A stretch of 64,000 nucleotides of DNA from assembly GCA_022575985.1 (NCBI GenBank), contig JAKSXM010000147.1:25144001-25208000 (forward strand), in the 5' to 3' direction. Every line of letters begins with the position of its first letter. The first letter of the stretch is position 1. The position numbers and the translations under genes were made by a program. Under the pieces are notes generated by a model. That model had not been told where the DNA came from. It did no database searches and was given only the letters and a program-made list of their open reading frames with translations. Shown here piece after piece: positions 49,477 to 62,399 of this stretch. Source of the DNA: Anagrus nilaparvatae. Its lineage: Eukaryota > Arthropoda > Insecta > Hymenoptera > Mymaridae.

Positions 49477-52247
49477 CGGCCCACCAGGCCAGCGTAATTA
49501 AAAAACAAGATATAAATAAATTAAATAAGTATTAAAATTATTGTATATTTAGAAAAGGTGGATCCACTTTCATGAAACCATATGAATAGGTTAAAATTTT
49601 TATAAAACAAGTTTACTTATAATGAAAAAATATGTAAAATAGAGAAAAACCTTAACAAATACAGTCCAAAAGGCCTGAGAAATAAAAAAACAAGATATAA
49701 AAATATAAATAGGTATCAAAAATATTGTATTTTTAGAATCATTGGATCTACTTGCTTGAAACCATTTGAATTGGTTAAAATTTTTATAAACCAAGTTTAC
49801 TAATAATAAGAGAATATTCTATGTAGAGTAAAACTAAAACAAATACGGCCCACCAGGCCAGCGTAATTAAAAAACAAGATATAAATAATTTAATTAAGTA
49901 TTAAAATTATTGTATATTTAGAAAAGGTGGATCCACTTTCATGAAACCATTTGAATTGGTTAAAATTCTTTTAAACCAAGTTTACTTATAATAGAAAAAT
50001 ATATAAAATAGAGAAAAACTTAAACAAATACAGTCCAAAAGGCCTGAGAAATAAAAAAACATAATATAAAAAATTTAAATAGGTATCAAAATTATTGTAT
50101 TTTTATAAACGTTGGATCCACTTGCATGAAACCATTTGAATAGGTTAAAATTTTTATAAACCAAGTTTACTAATAATAAGAGAATATTCTACGTAGAGGA
50201 AAACTAAAACAAATACGGCCCTTCAGGCCAGCGTAATTAAAAAACAAGATATAAATAAATTAAATAAGTATTAAAATTATTGTATATTTAGAAAAGGTGG
50301 ATCCACTTTCATGAAACCATTTGAATAGGTTAAAATTTTTATAAAACAAGTTTACTTATAATGAAAAAATATGTAAAATAGAGAAAAACCTTAACAAATA
50401 CAGTCCAAAAGGCCTGAGAAATAAAAAAACAAGATATAAAAATTTAAATAGGTATCAAAAATATTGTATTTTTAGAATCTTTGGATCTACTTGCATGAAA
50501 CCATTTGAATTGGTTAAAATTTTTATAAACCAAGTTTACTAATAATAAGAGAATATTCTACGTAGAGGAAAACTAAAACAAATACGGCCCACCGGGCCAG
50601 CGTAATTAAAAAACAAGATATAAATAAATTAAATAAGTATTAAAATTATTGTATATTTAGAAAAGGTGGATCCACTTTCATGAAACCATTTGAATAGGTT
50701 AAAATTTTTATAAAACAAGTTTACTTATAATGAAAAAATATATAAAATAGAGAAAAACTTAAACAAATACAGTCCAAAAGGCCTGAGAAATAAAAAAACA
50801 TAATATAAAAAATTTAAATAGGTATCAAAATTATTGTATTTTTATAAACGTTGGATCCACTTGCATGAAACCATTTGAATAGGTTAAAATTTTTATAAAC
50901 CAAGTTTACTAATAATAAGAGAATATTCTACGTAGAGGAAAACTAAAACAAATACGGCCCTTCAGGCCAGCGTAATTAAAAAACAAGATATAAATAAATT
51001 AAATAAGTATTAAAATTATTGTATATTTAGAAAAGGTGGATCCACTTTCATGAAACCATTTGAATAGGTTAAAATTTTTATAAAACAAGTTTACTTATAA
51101 TGAAAAAATATGTAAAATAGAGAAAAACCTTAACAAATACAGTCCAAAAGGCCTGAGAAATAAAAAAACAAGATATAAAAATATAAATAGGTATCAAAAA
51201 TATTGTATTTTTAGAATCATTGGATCTACTTGCTTGAAACCATTTGAATTGGTTAAAATTTTTATAAACCAAGTTTACTAATAATAAGAGAATATTCTAT
51301 GTAGAGTAAAACTAAAACAAATACGGCCCACCAGGCCAGCGTAATTAAAAAACAAGATATAAATAATTTAATTAAGTATTAAAATTATTGTATATTTAGA
51401 AAAGGTGGATCCACTTTCATGAAACCATTTGAATTGGTTAAAATTCTTTTAAACCAAGTTTACTTATAATAGAAAAATATATAAAATAGAGAAAAACTTA
51501 AACAAATACAGTCCAAAAGGCCTGAGAAATAAAAAAACATAATATAAAAAATTTAAATAGGTATCAAAATTATTGTATTTTTATAAACGTTGGATCCACT
51601 TGCATGAAACCATTTGAATAGGTTAAAATTTTTATAAACCAAGTTTACTAATAATAAGAGAATATTCTACGTAGAGGAAAACTAAAACAAATACGGCCCT
51701 TCAGGCCAGCGTAATTAAAAAACAAGATATAAATAAATTAAATAAGTATTAAAATTATTGTATATTTAGAAAAGGTGGATCCACTTTCATGAAACCATTT
51801 GAATAGGTTAAAATTTTTATAAAACAAGTTTACTTATAATGAAAAAATATGTAAAATAGAGAAAAACCTTAACAAATACAGTCCAAAAGGCCTGAGAAAT
51901 AAAAAAACAAGATATAAAAATTTAAATAGGTATCAAAAATATTGTATTTTTAGAATCTTTGGATCTACTTGCATGAAACCATTTGAATTGGTTAAAATTT
52001 TTATAAACCAAGTTTACTAATAATAAGAGAATATTCTACGTAGAGGAAAACTAAAACAAATACGGCCCACCGGGCCAGCGTAATTAAAAAACAAGATATA
52101 AATAAATTAAATAAGTATTAAAATTATTGTATATTTAGAAAAGGTGGATCCACTTTCATGAAACCATTTGAATAGGTTAAAATTTTTATAAAACAAGTTT
52201 ACTTATAATGAAAAAATATGTAAAATAGAGAAAAACCTTAACAAATA
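49477..52247 (+). repeat. Tetramers with an A1/A2 recombinant
   Basis: Order: A1-B3-A2-B1, A1-B6, A1(ggg), B1, A1-B3-A2-B1, A1-B6, A1(ggg). The A monomer ending at about 50766 has an A1 body ('gaataggtt', 'aaaacaag', 'atgaaaaaa') but an A2 tail ('tatataaaatagag', 'aacttaaac') and is followed by B1. Recombination inside this monomer explains a B1 that is not preceded by a full A2. No gene is present. Confidence 0.87.
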
Positions 52248-54279
52248 CAGTCCAAAAGGCCTGAGAAATAAAAGAACAAGATATAAAAATTTAAATAGGT
52301 ATCAAAAATATTGTATTTTTAGAATCTTTGGATCTACTTGCATGAAACCATTTGAATTGGTTAAAATTTTTATAAACCAAATTTACTAATAATAAGAGAC
52401 TATTCTACGTAGAGGAAAACTAAAACAAATACGGCCCTTCAGGCCAGCGTAATTAAAAAACAAGATATAAATAAATTAAATAAGTATTAAAATTATTGTA
52501 TATTTAGAAAAGGTGGATCCACTTTCATGAAACCATTTGAATAGGTTAAAATTTTTATAAAACAAGTTTACTTATAATGAAAAAATATGTAAAATAGAGA
52601 AAAACCTAAACAAATACAGTCAAAAAGGCCTGAGCAATAAAAAAACAAGATATAAAAAATTTAATTAGGTATCAAAATTATTGTATTTTTATAAACGTTG
52701 GATCTACTTGCATAAAACCATTTGAAATGGTTAAAATTTTTATAAACCAAATTTACTAATAATAAGAGAATATTCTACGTAGAGGAAAACTAAAACAAAT
52801 ACGGCCCTTCAGGCCAGCGTAATTAAAAAACAAGATATAAATAAATTAAATAAGTATTAAAATTATTGTATATTTAGAAAAGGTGGATCCACTTTCATGA
52901 AACCATTTGAATAGGTTAAAATTTTTATAAAACAAGTTTACTTATAATGAAAAAATATGTAAAATAGAGAAAAACCTAAACAAATACAGTCAAAAAGGCC
53001 TGAGCAATAAAAAAACAAGATATAAAAAATTTAATTAGGTATCAAAATTATTGTATTTTTATAAACGTTGGATCTACTTGCATAAAACCATTTGAAATGG
53101 TTAAAATTTTTATAAACCAAATTTACTAATAATAAGAGAATATTCTACGTAGAGGAAAACTAAAACAAATACGGCCCTTCAGGCCAGCGTAATTAAAAAA
53201 CAAGATATAAATAAATTAAATAAGTATTAAAATTATTGTATATTTAGAAAAGGTGGATCCACTTTCATGAAACCATTTGAATAGGTTAAAATTTTTATAA
53301 AACAAGTTTACTTATAATGAAAAAATATGTAAAATAGAGAAAAACCTAAACAAATACAGTCAAAAAGGCCTGAGCAATAAAAAAACAAGATATAAAAAAT
53401 TTAATTAGGTATCAAAATTATTGTATTTTTATAAACGTTGGATCTACTTGCATAAAACCATTTGAAATGGTTAAAATTTTTATAAACCAAATTTACTAAT
53501 AATAAGAGAATATTCTACGTAGAGGAAAACTAAAACAAATACGGCCCTTCAGGCCAGCGTAATTAAAAAACAAGATATAAATAAATTAAATAAGTATTAA
53601 AATTATTGTATATTTAGAAAAGGTGGATCCACTTTCATGAAACCATTTGAATAGGTTAAAATTTTTATAAAACAAGTTTACTTATAATGAAAAAATATGT
53701 AAAATAGAGAAAAACCTTAACAAATACAGTCCAAAAGGCCTGAGAAATAAAGAAACAAGATATAATAATTTAAATAGGTATCAAAAATATTGTATTTTTA
53801 GAATCTTTGGATCCACTTTTATGAATTCATTTGAATTGGTTAAAATTTTTATAAACCAATTTTACTAATAATGAGAGAATATTCTACGTAGAGAAAAACT
53901 TAAACAAATACGGCCCTTCAGGCCAGCGTAATTAAAAAACAAGATATAAATAAATTAAATAAGTATTAAAATTATTGTATATTTAGAAAAGGTGGATCCA
54001 CTTTCATGAAACCATTTGAATAGGTTAAAATTTTTATAAAACAAGTTTACTTATAATGAAAAAATATGTAAAATAGAAAAAAACTTTAACAAATACAGTC
54101 CAAAAAGCCTGAGAAATAAAAAAACAAGATATAAAAATTTAAATAGGTATCAAAAATATTGTATTTTTAGAATCTTTGGATTTACTTGCATGAAACCATT
54201 TGAATTGGTTAAAATTTTCATAAACCAAGTTTACTAATAATAAGAGAATATTCTACGTAGAGGAAAACTAAAACAAATA
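52248..54279 (+). repeat. B2-(A1-B4)3-A1-B5-A1-B(ggattt) module, 2032-bp copy
   Basis: It equals the 1662-bp modules plus exactly 370 bp, one more A1-B4 dimer. B4 monomers lie at 52617-52801, 52987-53171 and 53357-53541. The last A1 before B5 returns to 'aaccttaac', as in the other copies. Confidence 0.93.
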
Positions 54280-54832
54280 CGGCCCACCAGGCCAGCGTAA
54301 TTAAAAAAAAAGATATTAATAAATTAAATAAGTATTAATATTATTGTATATTTAGAAAAGGTGGATCCACTTTCATGAAACCATTTGAATAGGTTAAAAT
54401 TTTTATAAAACAAGTTTACTTATAATGAAAAAATATGTAAAATAGAGAAAAACCTTAACAAATACAGTCCAAAAGGCCTGAGAAATAAAAAAACAAGATA
54501 TAAAAATTTAAATAGGTATCAAAAATATTGTATTTTTAGAATCTTTGGATCCACTTTTATGAAACCATTTGAATTGGTTAAAATTTTTATAAAACAAGTT
54601 TACTTATAATGAAAAAATATGTAAAATAGAGAAAATCCTAAACAAATACAGTCCAAAAGGCCTGAAAAATAAAAAAACAAGATATAAAAATTTAAATAGG
54701 TATCAAAAATATTGTATTTTTAGAATCTTTGGATCTACTTGCATGAAACCATTTGAATTGGTTAAAATTTTTATAAACCAAGTTTACTAATAATAAGAGA
54801 ATATTCTACGTAGAGGAAAACTAAAACAAATA
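54280..54832 (+). repeat. 553-bp trimer with B/A hybrid, copy 2
   Basis: A1('gatattaataaatt'), hybrid 54465-54648, B('cctgaaaaataaa'). It is followed by a hexamer, as in copy 1 at 22338. Confidence 0.9.
54465..54648 (+). repeat. B/A hybrid monomer 7
   Basis: Same junction as at 22523, but this copy reads 'ttatgaaaccatttg' where the others have 'ttatgaattcatttg'. The EcoRI site is lost, perhaps by conversion from an ordinary monomer. Confidence 0.9.
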
Positions 54833-55940
54833 CGGCCCTTCAGGCCAGCGTAATTAAAAAACAAGATATAAATAAATTAAATAAGTATTAAAATTATTGT
54901 ATATTTAGAAAAGGTGGATCCACTTTCATGAAACCATTTGAATAGGTTAAAATTTTTAAAAAACAAGTTTACTTATAATGAAAAAATATGTAAAATAGAG
55001 AAAAACCTTAACAAATACAGTCCAAAAGGCCTGAGAAATAAAAAAACAAGATATAAAAATATAAATAGGTATGAAAAATATTGTATTTTTAGAATCATTG
55101 GATCTACTTGCTTGAAACCATTTGAATTGGTTAAAATTTTTATATACCAAGTTTACTAATAATAAGAGAATATTCTATGTAGAGTAAAACTAAAACAAAT
55201 ACGGCCCACCAGGCCAGCGTAATTAAAAAACAAGATATAAATAATTTAATTAAGTATTAAAATTATTGTATATTTAGAAAAGGTGGATCCACTTTCATGA
55301 AACCATTTGAATTGGTTAAAATTCTTTTAAACCAAGTTTACTTATAATAGAAAAATATATAAAATAGAGAAAAACTTAAACAAATACAGTCCAAAAGGCC
55401 TGAGAAATAAAAAAACATAATATAAAAAATTTAAATAGGTATCAAAATTATTGTATTTTTATAAACGTTGGATCCACTTGCATGAAACCATTTGAATAGG
55501 TTAAAATTTTTATAAACCATGTTTACTAATAATAAGAGAATATTCTACGTAGAGGAAAACTAAAACAAATACGGCCCTTCAGGCCAGCGTAATTAAAAAA
55601 CAAGATATAAATAAATTAAATAAGTATTAAAATTATTGTATATTTAGAAAAGGTGGATCCACTTTCATGAAACCATTTGAATAGGTTAAAATTTTTATAA
55701 AACAAGTTTACTTATAATGAAAAAATATGTAAAATAGAGAAAAACCTTAACAAATACAGTCCAAAAGGCCTGAGAAATAAAAAAACAAGATATAAAAATT
55801 TAAATAGGTATCAAAAATATTGTATTTTTAGAATCTTTGGATCCACTTTTATGAATTCATTTGAATTGGTTAAAATTTTTATAAACCAATTTTACTAATA
55901 ATGAGAGAATATTCTACGTAGAGAAAAACTTAAACAAATA
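54833..55940 (+). repeat. 1108-bp hexamer, copy 7
   Basis: All diagnostic bases are present. It stands in the same context as copy 5 (553-bp trimer on the left), and a B5 dimer follows. Confidence 0.9.
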
Positions 55941-57784
55941 CGGCCCTTCAGGCCAGCGTAATTAAAAAACAAGATATAAATAAATTAAATAAGTATTAAA
56001 ATTATTGTATATTTAGAAAAGGTGGATCCACTTTCATGAAACCATTTGAATAGGTTAAAATTTTTATAAAACAAGTTTACTTATAATGAAAAAATATGTA
56101 AAATAGAGAAAAACCTTAACAAATACAGTCCAAAAGGCCTGAGAAATAAAGAAACAAGATATAATAATTTAAATAGGTATCAAAAATATTGTATTTTTAG
56201 AATCTTTGGATCCACTTTTATGAATTCATTTGAATTGGTTAAAATTTTTATAAACCAATTTTACTAATAATGAGAGAATATTCTACGTAGAGAAAAACTT
56301 AAACAAATACGGCCCTTCAGGCCAGCGTAATTAAAAAACAAGATATAAATAAATTAAATAAGTATTAAAATTATTGTATATTTAGAAAAGGTGGATCCAC
56401 TTTCATGAAACCATTTGAATAGGTTAAAATTTTTATAAAACAAGTTTACTTATAATGAAAAAATATGTAAAATAGAAAAAAACTTTAACAAATACAGTCC
56501 AAAAAGCCTGAGAAATAAAAAAAAAGATATAAAAATTTAAATAGGTATCAAAAATATTGTATTTTTAGAATCTTTGGATTTACTTGCATGAAACCATTTG
56601 AATTGGTTAAAATTTTTATAAACCAAGTTTACTAATAATAAGAGAATATTCTACGTAGAGGAAAACTAAAACAAATACGGCCCACCAGGCCAGCGTAATT
56701 AAAAAACAAGATATAAATAAATTAAATAAGTATTAAAATTATTGTATATTTAGAAAAGGTGGATCCACTTTCATGAAACCATTTGAATAGGTTAAAATTT
56801 TTATAAAACAAGTTTACTTATAATGAAAAAATATGTAAAATAGAGAAAAACCTTAACAAATACAGTCCAAAAGGCCTGAGAAATAAAAAAACAAGATATA
56901 AAAATATAAATAGGTATCAAAAATATTGTATTTTTAGAATCATTGGATCTACTTGCTTGAAACCATTTGAATTGGTTAAAATTTTTATAAACCAAGTTTA
57001 CTAATAATAAGAGAATATTCTATGCAGAGTAAAACTAAAACAAATACGGCCCACCAGCCCAGCGTAATTAAAAAACAAGATATAAATAATTTAATTAAGT
57101 ATTAAAATTATTGTATATTTAGAAAAGGTGGATCCACTTTCATGAAACCATTTGAATTGGTTAAAATTCTTTTAAACCAAGTTTACTTATAATAGAAAAA
57201 TATATAAAATAGAGAAAAACTTAAACAAATACAGTCCAAAAGGCCTGAGAAATAAAAAAACATAATATAAAAAATTTAAATAGGTATCAAAATTATTGTA
57301 TTTTTATAAACGTTGGATCCACTTGCATGAAACCATTTGAATAGGTTAAAATTTTTATAAACCAAGTTTACTAATAATAAGAGAATATTCTACGTAGAGG
57401 AAACCTAAACAAATACGGCCCTTCAGGCCAGCGTAATTAAAAAACAAGATATAAATAAATTAAATAAGTATTAAAATTATTGTATATTTAGAAAAGGTGG
57501 ATCCACTTTCATGAAACCATTTGAATAGGTTAAAATTTTTATAAAACAAGTTTACTTATAATGAAAAAATATGTAAAATAGAGAAAAACCTTAACAAATA
57601 CAGTCCAAAAGGCCTGAGAAATAAAAAAACAAGATATAAAAATTTAAATAGGTATCAAAAATATTGTATTTTTAGAATCTTTGGATCTACTTGCATGAAA
57701 CCATTTGAATTGGTTAAAATTTTTATAAACCAAGTTTACTAATAATAAGAGAATATTCTACGTAGAGGAAAACTAAAACAAATA
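55941..57784 (+). repeat. A1-B5, A1-B(ggattt), tetramer, A1-B6
   Basis: The B(ggattt) monomer near 56.5 kb has lost two bases ('aataaaaaaaaagatat'). The B3 near 57.0 kb has 'tctatgcagagt', and the following A2 box reads 'ccaccagcccagcg'. The B1 near 57.4 kb has 'gaggaaacctaaac', one base shorter. No gene is present. Confidence 0.85.
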
Positions 57785-58892
57785 CGGCCCACCGGGCCAG
57801 CGTAATTAAAAAACAAGATATAAATAAATTAAATAAGTATTAAAATTATTGTATATTTAGAAAAGGTGGATCCACTTTCATGAAACCATTTGAATAGGTT
57901 AAAATTTTTATAAAACAAGTTTACTTATAATGAAAAAATATGTAAAATAGAGAAAAACCTTAACAAATACAGTCCAAAAGGCCTGAGAAATAAAAAAACA
58001 AGATATAAAAATATAAATAGGTATGAAAAATATTGTATTTTTAGAATCATTGGATCTACTTGCTTGAAACCATTTGAATTGGTTAAAATTTTTATATACC
58101 AAGTTTACTAATAATAAGAGAATATTCTATGTAGAGTAAAACTAAAACAAATACGGCCCACCAGGCCGGCGTAATTAAAAAACAAGATATAAATAATTTA
58201 ATTAAGTATTAAAATTATTGTATATTTAGAAAAGGTGGATCCACTTTCATGAAACCATTTGAATTGGTTAAAATTCTTTTAAACCAAGTTTACTTATAAT
58301 AGAAAAATATATAAAATAGAGAAAAACTTAAACAAATACAGTCCAAAAGGCCTGAGAAATAAAAAAACATAATATAAAAAATTTAAATAGGTATCAAAAT
58401 TATTGTATTTTTATAAACGTTGGATCCACTTGCATGAAACCATTTGAATAGGTTAAAATTTTTATAAACCATGTTTACTAATAATAAGAGAATATTCTAC
58501 GTAGAGGAAAACTAAAACAAATACGGCCCTTCAGGCCAGCGTAATTAAAAAACAAGATATAAATAAATTAAATAAGTATTAAAATTATTGTATATTTAGA
58601 AAAGGTGGATCCACTTTCATGAAACCATTTGAATAGGTTAAAATTTTTATAAAACAAGTTTACTTATAATGAAAAAATATGTAAAATAGAGAAAAACCTT
58701 AACAAATACAGTCCAAAAGGCCTGAGAAATAAAAAAACAAGATATAAAAATTTAAATAGGTATCAAAAATATTGTATTTTTAGAATCTTTGGATCCACTT
58801 TTATGAATTCATTTGAATTGGTTAAAATTTTTATAAACCAATTTTACTAATAATGAGAGAATATTCTACGTAGAGAAAAACTTAAACAAATA
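57785..58892 (+). repeat. 1108-bp hexamer, copy 8 (A1 start variant)
   Basis: B3*, A2, B1('ccatgtttac'), A1 and B5-like are as in the other hexamers, but the first A1 has the normal 'tttataaaacaag' and an acc-ggg box. One A2 box reads 'ccaggccggcg' (58161). The left junction of this copy therefore falls later in the first A1 than in the others. Confidence 0.88.
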
Positions 58893-60000
58893 CGGCCCTT
58901 CAGGCCAGCGTAATTAAAAAACAAGATATAAATAAATTAAATAAGTATTAAAATTATTGTATATTTAGAAAAGGTGGATCCACTTTCATGAAACCATTTG
59001 AATAGGTTAAAATTTTTATAAAACAAGTTTACTTATAATGAAAAAATATGTAAAATAGAGAAAAACCTTAACAAATACAGTCCAAAAGGCCTGAGAAATA
59101 AAAAAACAAGATATAAAAATTTTAATAGGTATCAAAAATATTGTATTTTTAGAATCTTTGGATCTACTTGCTTGAAACCATTTGAATTGGTTAAAATTTT
59201 TATAAACCAAATTTACTAATAATAAGAGAATATTCTACGTAGAGGAAAACTAAAACAAATACGGCCCTTCAGGCCAGCGTAATTAAAAAACAAGATATAA
59301 ATAAATTAAATAAGTATTAAAATTATTGTATATTTAGAAAAGGTGGATCCACTTTCATGAAACCATTTGAATAGGTTAAAATTTTTATAAAACAAGTTTA
59401 CTTATAATGAAAAAATATGTAAAATAGAGAAAAACCTAAACAAATACAGTCAAAAAGGCCTGAGCAATAAAAAAACAAGATATAAAAAATTTAATTAGGT
59501 ATCAAAATTATTGTATTTTTATAAACGTTGGATCTACTTGCATAAAACCATTTGAAATGGTTAAAATTTTTATAAACCAAATTTACTAATAATAAGAGAA
59601 TATTCTACGTAGAGGAAAACTAAAACAAATACGGCCCTTCAGGCCAGCGTAATTAAAAAACAAGATATAAATAAATTAAATAAGTATTAAAATTATTGTA
59701 TATTTAGAAAAGGTGGATCCACTTTCATGAAACCATTTGAATAGGTTAAAATTTTTATAAAACAAGTTTACTTATAATGAAAAAATATGTAAAATAGAAA
59801 AAAACCTTAACAAATACAGTCCAAAAAGCCTGAGAAATAAAAAAACAAGATATAAAAATTTAAATAGGTATCAAAAATATTGTATTTTTAGAATCTTTGG
59901 ATTTACTTGCATGAAACCATTTGAATTGGTTAAAATTTTTATAAACCAAGTTTACTAATAATAAGAGAATATTCTACGTAGAGGAAAACTAAAACAAATA
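58893..60000 (+). repeat. A1-B7-like, A1-B4, A1-B(ggattt)
   Basis: A single B4 lies at 59447-59631. The order resembles 24.35-25.1 kb (B7-like then B4), then switches to the B(ggattt) monomer that precedes every 553-bp trimer. No gene is present. Confidence 0.86.
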
Positions 60001-60553
60001 CGGCCCACCAGGCCAGCGTAATTAAAAAAAAAGATATTAATAAATTAAATAAGTATTAATATTATTGTATATTTAGAAAAGGCGGATCCACTTTCATGAA
60101 ACCATTTGAATAGGTTAAAATTTTTATAAAACAAGTTTACTTATATTAAAAAAATATGTAAAATAGAGAAAAACCTTAACAAATACAGTCCAAAAGGCCT
60201 GAGAAATAAAAAAACAAGATATAAAAATTTAAATAGGTATCAAAAATATTGTATTTTTAGAATCTTTGGATCCACTTTTATGAATTCATTTGAATTGGTT
60301 AAAATTTTTATAAAACAAGTTTACTTATAATGAAAAAATATGTAAAATAGAGAAAATCCTAAACAAATACAGTCCAAAAGGCCTGAAAAATAAAAAAACA
60401 AGATATAAAAATTTAAATAGGTATCAAAAATATTGTATTTTTAGAATCTTTGGATCTACTTGCATGAAACCATTTGAATTGGTTAAAATTTTTATAAACC
60501 AAGTTTACTAATAATAAGAGAATATTCTACGTAGAGGAAAACTAAAACAAATA
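60001..60553 (+). repeat. 553-bp trimer with B/A hybrid, copy 3
   Basis: A1 with 'aaggcggatcc' and 'ttatattaaaaaaa', hybrid 60186-60369, B('cctgaaaaataaa'). Unlike copies 1 and 2, it is not followed by a hexamer. Confidence 0.9.
60186..60369 (+). repeat. B/A hybrid monomer 8
   Basis: Same junction as at 22523, with the 'gaattc' head and the 'gagaaaatcctaaac' tail. Confidence 0.9.
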
Positions 60554-62399
60554 CGGCCCTCAGGCCAGCGTAATTAAAAAACAAGATATAAATAAATTAA
60601 ATAAGTATTAAAATTATTGTATATTTAGAAAAGGTGGATCCACTTTCATGAAACCATTTGAATAGGTTAAAATTTTTATAAAACAAGTTTACTTATAATG
60701 AAAAAATATGTAAAATAGAGAAAAACCTAAACAAATACAGTCAAAAAGGCCTGAGAAATAAAAAAACAAGATATAAAAATATAAATAGGTATCAAAAATA
60801 TTGTATTTTTAGAATCTTTGGATCTACTTGCTTGAAACCATTTGAATTGGTTAAAATTTTTATAAACCAAGTTTACTAATAATAACAGATTATTCTATGT
60901 AGAGGAAAACTAAAACAAATACGGCCCACCGAGCCATCGTAATTAAAAAACAAGATATAAATAAATTAAATAAGTATTAAAATTATTGTATATTTAGAAA
61001 AGGTGGATCCACTTTCATGAAACCATTTGAATAGGTTAAAATTTTTATAAAACAAGTTTACTTATAATGATGAAATATATAAAATAGAGAAAAACTTAAA
61101 CAAATACAGTCCAAAAGGCCTGAGAAATAAAAAAACAAGATATAAAAAATTTAATTAGGTATCAAAATTATTGTATTTTTATAAACGTTGGATCTACTTG
61201 CATAAAACCATTTGAATTGGTTAAAATTTTTATAAACCAAATTTACTAATAATAAGAGAATATTCTACATAGAGGAAAACTAAAACAAATACGGCCCTTC
61301 AGGCCAGCGTAATTAAAAAACAAGATACAAATAAATTAAATAAGTATTAAAATTATTGTATATTTAAAAAAAGGTGGATCCACTTTCATGAAACCATTTG
61401 AATAGGTTAAAATTTTTATAAAACAAGTTTACTTATAATGAAAAAATATGTAAAATAGAGAAAAACCTTAACAAATACAGTCCAAAAAGCCTGAGAAATA
61501 AAAAAACAAGATATAAAAATTTAAATAGGTATCAAAAATATTGTTTTTTTAGAATCTTCGGATCTACTTGCATGAAACCATTTGAATTGGTTAAAATTTT
61601 TATAAACCAAATTTACTAATAATAAGAGAATATTCTACGTAGAGGAAAACTAAAATAAATACGGCCCACCAGGCCAGCGTAATTAAAAAACAAGATATAA
61701 ATAAATTAAATAAGTATTAAAATTATTGTATATTTAGAAAAGTTGGATCCACTTTCATGAAACCATTTGAATAGGTTAAAATTTTTATAAAACAAGTTTA
61801 CTTATAATGAAAAAATATGTAAAATAGAGAAAAACCTTAACAAATACAGTCCAAAAGGCCTGAGAAATAAAAAAACAAGATATAATAATTTAAATAGGTA
61901 TCAAAAATATTGTATTTTTAGAATCTTTGGATCCACTTTTATGAATTCATTTGAATTGGTTAAAATTTTTATAAACCAATTTTACTAATAATGAGAGAAT
62001 ATTCTACGTAGAGAAAAACTTAAACAAATACGGCCCTTCAGGCCAGCGTAATTAAAAAACAAGATATAAATAAATTAAAAAAGTATTAAAATTATTGTAT
62101 ATTTAGAAAAGGTGGATCCACTTTCATGAAACCATTTGAATAGGTTAAAATTTTTATAAAACAAGTTTACTTATAATGAAAAAATATGTAAAATAGAGAA
62201 AAACCTTAACAAATACAGTCCAAAAGGCCAGAGAAATAAAAAAACAAGATATAAAAATTTAAATAGGTATCAAAAATATTGTATTTTTAGAATCTTTGGA
62301 TCTACTTGCATGAAACCATTTGAATTGGTTAAAATTTTTATAAACCAAGTTTACTAATAATAAGAGAATATTCTACGTAGAGGAAAACTAAAACAAATA
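60554..62399 (+). repeat. Copy of the 25.6-27.0 kb order with an inserted B4-like dimer
   Basis: Order: A1('ggccctcagg', one base lost), B3-like with 'cagattattctatg', A1('caccgagccatcg', 'taatgatgaaata'), B4-like, A1('aagatacaaat'), B('gttttttta','cttcggatc'), A1('agttggatcc'), B5-like, A1('aaaaaagtatt'), B6('aaggccagag'). All but the B4-like and 'aagatacaaat' monomers run parallel to 25.6-27.0 kb. Those two match 27.5-27.9 kb. No gene is present. Confidence 0.86.
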
